Positions 59,960 through 64,000 of a stretch of 64,000 nucleotides of DNA are shown piece by piece. The notes beneath the pieces were generated by a model that saw only the letters and a program-made list of their open reading frames with translations, did no database searches and was not told where the DNA came from. Within the stretch, counting starts at the first letter, position 1, and each line of letters starts with the position of its first letter. Made by a program: the position numbers and the translations under genes. The stretch comes from Trifolium pratense (taxonomy: Eukaryota > Streptophyta > Magnoliopsida > Fabales > Fabaceae). The stretch lies in the NCBI RefSeq assembly GCF_020283565.1, contig NC_060060.1, positions 33,914,001 to 33,978,000 on the forward strand, written 5' to 3'.

Positions 59960-62520
59960 GTCAAAACAGGCTATTGGGCCGGCCTGAGCGGGTTTCGGAC
60001 TGGACTGAAAAGCTCGGATGGAAAATGGATAGAGAAAAGGAATTTTGCTCTTCTACGCCCCGTATTGCTTCCAGGCCCCCCATTCGGACTAAATTGCCCT
60101 TTAAAATGATTTCGGATCTGAAACTATGCAATTATGGAACGTAGGTTCGGAAATAGACTTGCATAGAAAGGTTAATGCGTAGCTTCAAAAACAAGCTTGT
60201 TCAACAACAACACCACCATTCATAACAACAAATTTAGTAATAGCACAGTTGCTTAATTTTTCATTTTTCTCCATTGGGTTTCTTTCTCTACCATCAAATG
60301 TTCATCTCCTCATTTCCCATATTAGCCCAACATTTTCATTTCCTATCTCCTTCTTTGATACACCATAACATGATTCTTCCGTGTTTCATTTGGATACAAC
60401 TCAAGTGAAAGAACAAGCTTACTCAACTCATCTCAAGTGTTTCGGCAGTCAAAAACAGTAAAAATGTACCAAATGGAGGTTGAATTTTGGAGCATAGGTT
60501 CCGAAATATAGAAATAATTCGGAAAACAAGCTCCAAAATAACATGAGTGTCTTGCTGCAGTTCCTTCACCCTGAATTGAATTCATGGAGCATATTTCTTC
60601 ACCATGAATTGAATTCATGGAAGAAATTCATGATCCCTTCACATAAACAAATGAGACGTTCACATGGAAGTGATTTCTTCACCATGGATTGAGGTTTAGA
60701 GTTGGATTTTGGTGATAGAAGAAGTAAAATGGATTGGTGGTTGTTGTTTTGGCGTGAATAGGGAGAGAGTTTATTTATTCCTTATTTCATGTTAATTGTG
60801 GGGTGGATGCATGCAGCATATATATAGTTTTCAATATAGGAATGAGTTTATTGGGTTTGTGGGGAGAATGAAAAGGAATGGCGTGAGAAATAAAGGGAGA
60901 TGATGAAGAATGAAAGTTGCAACTTTGCAAGCACTGACCTTGGAGTTGAAGCTTATTCATGGTGGGAATTAGGAAATTGAAGGTTGAGGCTTGAAGGAGT
61001 TGAAGAGTTAATTGGGAGCTTCAAATCACTCACCATGAACTCAACAAACACAAACACAAAAAGTAAAACATAATAAAATAGAAGGACCAAGAAGATGAGA
61101 TCATCATAAACATATTCCATCACTTCGGGTTCCAAATTTATGAGATTTCGAAAGGTAGGATACAAATTAAACTGGGTGGGATGAAATTTAGGGTATTTTC
61201 GGATTTTGGGGGGTTTGAAAGCAACATGGGGGAGCTAAAAAGTAATTTTCAGAGAAAAGTGCTATTTGGGCCCGCCCTTATTCAGGCTTTGGGTAAATGG
61301 GCTAACTAACCCGTCACATTTTTTTAAAAGTTTTTCCCAAAACAAAAAATCTGAAAATGGTAAAAAATTGTTTTTACCTCTTTACTAGTTTTAGTTTTAA
61401 GGAGAAGGAAAAAAGTTGAAAATAAGTAGGGGCAAATGGACCATAAATTATGTTTTTAACAAATTATTTGAAAAAAAGCATACATACATAAATTATGTGT
61501 TTTGTTTCTTTCTTTGGGATTGAATAAATTGTGGGCTTAATAATGAAAGGATTGGCCCATGTTTTCCCCTAGTTAATCTTACTCTTAGTGTGTGTTTGGT
61601 TCACAATGAAGAGGGTTAAATTGCTTAAAAGGGTTCAAAAATGAAGGGTTCATCACGTTTCTTCACAATAGGTCTAGTAGCAGCATGGTACTCTTCCATA
61701 TTTGCTCAACAACTTCTTCAAAAAAATATTTGCTCAACAATTATGGTTTCAAGTAGCAGTAGCAGCATGGTACTCTTAAAACCCGTTTTACTTGCAATGA
61801 TCCATTAATTTCAATTAAGTCTTGCAATCAGGAAGAGAATAACCACATAAGCACTTAACGGGTCAGGCTAAAAATTCGGATATTTCGGGCTAAACTTTAA
61901 AGCCCAAACCTAAATTTTAGCGGGCCGATTAGACTAGTCTATTTTGATAGCTTTATTCTAAATATCATAATTTAATTTGTTTTCCTATATGCATTTTTTT
62001 ACACTGCAAGTAAACAAACACCTCTCTAATTCCTTAATGATCAAATCAAATGCAATTAAAAGCAATTTCAAGGTTAGCAAAAACTAAATTTTTGACGCTG
62101 AATACAACATTCCCACATAATATAAAAATCTAACCATTATATTTACACATACTACACTTTAAAATGGATTGTTCACCTTAAATTGTTCAAATTTAAGATA
62201 AGAGGAACCAAAATGTTTATTGATTTTTTAATTTTTAATCAGACGGTCCAAATTACAAACAGATAAAATCACCTATAAATAATTTGGAACGTCAATCAAG
62301 GATCGGATGGTCAGAATGAGCAACAGTGTGACGCAGTTACGGCATAAAATCCAATCCGCTAAATCAACTAAACCACATAAACCCTTTACCCTGAATTTAA
62401 TTTAAATCATTCCAAACTAATCATTATTGGTTAATTGGTGTTAAGATGAATCCACAAGTTTTATTAGGTAATTAGGTAAACATTTATAAAGTACTATGAA
62501 ATAAAACATACTAATCTTGC
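59960..62520. other. Gene-free intergenic stretch
   Basis: No gene is recognised. A local repeat TCACC(A/C)TGAATTGAATTCATGG occurs twice near 60570-60620. Two texts with GGGCC/AAGCCC phrases (59975-60120 and 61855-61935) look like old repeat remnants. Short open frames (60433, 60953) have no recognisable content. Confidence 0.5.
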
Positions 62521-62532
62521 AAATAAAGGGTG

Positions 62533-62694
62533 CTGTTAACATGTGCATATAGGGCACATGTTAAGGTTTCTATAATTAGAAATTTGCATTTAATATTATA
62601 AACGAAATTAATGCTTAAAAGATATAATACACATGTTTCGAGAAAATATTTCTATACATGTATTCTTAACATGTGCCTTAGGTGCACATGTTAA
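62533..62694. mobile_element. MITE with self-palindromic termini (TTAACATGTGC type)
   Basis: The left end GTTAACATGTGCATATAGG is followed by GCACATGTTAAGG. The right end repeats it as CTTAACATGTGCCTTAGG then TGCACATGTTAAC. The architecture is the same as the MITE at 25233-25400, with a different core word. Confidence 0.75.
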
Positions 62695-62835
62695 CATTTG
62701 CCATAAATAAAAGGCTTAAACAATTTAGTCAAGGTTCTGCAATTACCAGTAAAATAGAATAGGGCAGACCCATAATGTTTCTAGGTGACATCTATATCCT
62801 TTTCAAAAAAGACTTAAAAAAACAAGCCATACCTT

Positions 62836-63010
62836 AATATTTTGCTTAGGCATTCCAAACAATGATGAACCACATGATTAATGATTTCCATGATGGTCTT
62901 TCATAAGAATCTCGGAGCAAGAGCTGACACAACTGATGAAATTTGTTGCCTATTATTGAGAGTCTCAATCAGCTTCTGCACAACACGAGTGCTGAGCCAT
63001 GGGAGAGAGA
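62836..63010 (-). pseudogene. Pumilio (PUF) repeat fragment
   Basis: The minus strand reads STRVVQKLIETLNNRQQISS and VVSALAPRFL. In shifted frames it continues LMKDHHGNH and VVHHCLECLS. This follows the order of plant APUM-type PUF repeats (GTRVVQKLIE..., then GNHV(I/V)Q.CL.CLS). Two frameshifts and a stop at the FL boundary show decay. Upstream and downstream repeats were not found. Confidence 0.7.
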
Positions 63011-63317
63011 AATGAGGTCAAATTCATCATTAGATAATCAATAATTTTTTTAAAGATTTGACTCTTCAAAAGTGAATACCGTAAATACTAGTAGAATAAA
63101 CCAATAAATAATCAAGAGTTGATAATTCAACATACTCGTGAGTCGTGACTAGTTATACACATATTTGTAATACGAACATCGATGCATTCATGAGTATGAC
63201 TGTATGAGTCATAATAAGATATTTCATTTCATGGTTTTGTCGATATCCAAATACTTTGATATAGTATTGCATATGTGATAATGCTATTGTATTTGAATTT
63301 ATGTGAAAGACAAAACG

Positions 63318-63351
<34 letters not shown>

Positions 63352-64000
63352 TCAATAATAGTGGGAGTAGGCTTGTTAACTAACTCCCACATGTTTTTAG
63401 GTGAGAGTAAATTAGCAACCCTATATATATATATATACTAGTATGAACACTCGTGCCAAGCACGGGCTAGAAATCCATTTGAATGTTTTTTTAATAGATT
63501 TAATAAATATTGTGTTACTTATTTATCATTATTGTGTTACTTGTTTAATTTTTTTTATAATCTAAAAATTTATTAAGAAAAAAAGGGAAAATAGGAAACT
63601 ATGGGGACATAAATCTATCTCAGAAAAATAAATAAAAATAAAGTGGACATAAAATGAATCGTCGTTCTGTCGATTTTTCTCTAATTTTTGGTTGGTTGTT
63701 TAGCCTAATTTATATTTTACATAGGTCTAGTTTCCGGTTCAACTGGTCGGACCACAGAGTTAGCAATGGTATACATGTTGTCCACTTTTATTTCCTTCTA
63801 AAAAAAATTTGGTACAAATTTTCTTCTCAAAATTCTAAATAAGTAACATGTAGTTCGATCCGATTTTAATAACCTTGGTATGAACAAATGTTGACATTGT
63901 CCTGAGTACAAAGTTAGCAATAATATACATATTGTCCACATTTATTTCATTCTAAAACTTATAAATAAGTGTCATGTTTATAATATTTTACAAACCTCAC
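63011..64000. other. AT-rich window end with (AT)n runs
   Basis: (AT)n microsatellites lie at about 63319-63348 and 63422-63436. No gene recognised up to the window end. Confidence 0.6.

Overview
This window is plant nuclear DNA, most likely from a temperate legume of the Medicago/Trifolium/pea group (inference). It is AT-rich, its genes have many short GT-AG introns, and its intergenic space is filled with MITEs, foldback elements, TRIMs, a SINE, a LINE and hAT relics of types familiar from legume genomes. There are no bacterial operons, CRISPR arrays, rRNA genes or convincing tRNA genes.

Six protein-coding genes look intact. From left to right they are: a CDC48C/NVL-type AAA ATPase (2085-6790, minus, 10 exons, 820 aa); a PRP5/RH42-type DEAD-box RNA helicase (14993-18448, minus, single coding exon, 1151 aa); a FAR1-RELATED SEQUENCE 11-type protein (21646-24249, minus, 3 exons, 680 aa); a UDP-glucose:glycoprotein glucosyltransferase (26685-42520, minus, 37 exons, 1629 aa); a cytosolic ClpB/HSP101-type disaggregase (46484-50125, plus, 5 coding exons, 916 aa); and a receptor-like kinase of the At1g11050 type (52724-54655, minus, single exon, 643 aa). 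I closed every exon junction and reading frame by hand for the multi-exon genes. The genes are housekeeping or protein-quality-control functions (AAA ATPase, UGGT, HSP101), RNA processing (RH42), transcription (FRS11) and signalling (RLK). They are not a co-regulated cluster, although UGGT and HSP101 are divergently arranged.

The space between them holds decayed genes. These are a hAT transposase relic (about 430-936), a LINE 3' end (about 7050-7552), a partial DNA-level copy of the UGGT gene (about 13110-13650), an LRR receptor-kinase scrap (51115-51346), a SWEET sugar-transporter relic whose last exons are present in several broken copies (55918-58804), an E/T/V-rich gene relic lodged among those copies (56903-57404), and a Pumilio-repeat scrap (about 62836-63010).

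Several mobile elements can be delimited to the base by target-site duplications. They are a 2.05-kb MULE-like insertion carrying a hairpin minisatellite (8133-10182), a 708-bp foldback element (18970-19677), a SINE (20487-20625), two TRIM retroelements in UGGT introns (30785-31112 and 38807-39126), a 696-bp hAT-like element in another UGGT intron (39846-40541), and a 127-bp MITE (59820-59946).

I do not see a clearly undescribed multi-gene system. The points most worth a second look are the SWEET relic with its reiterated terminal exons, the hairpin-unit minisatellite insertion, the divergent HSP101 paralogue, the spliced 3' UTR of the RH42 gene and the UGGT C-terminus.
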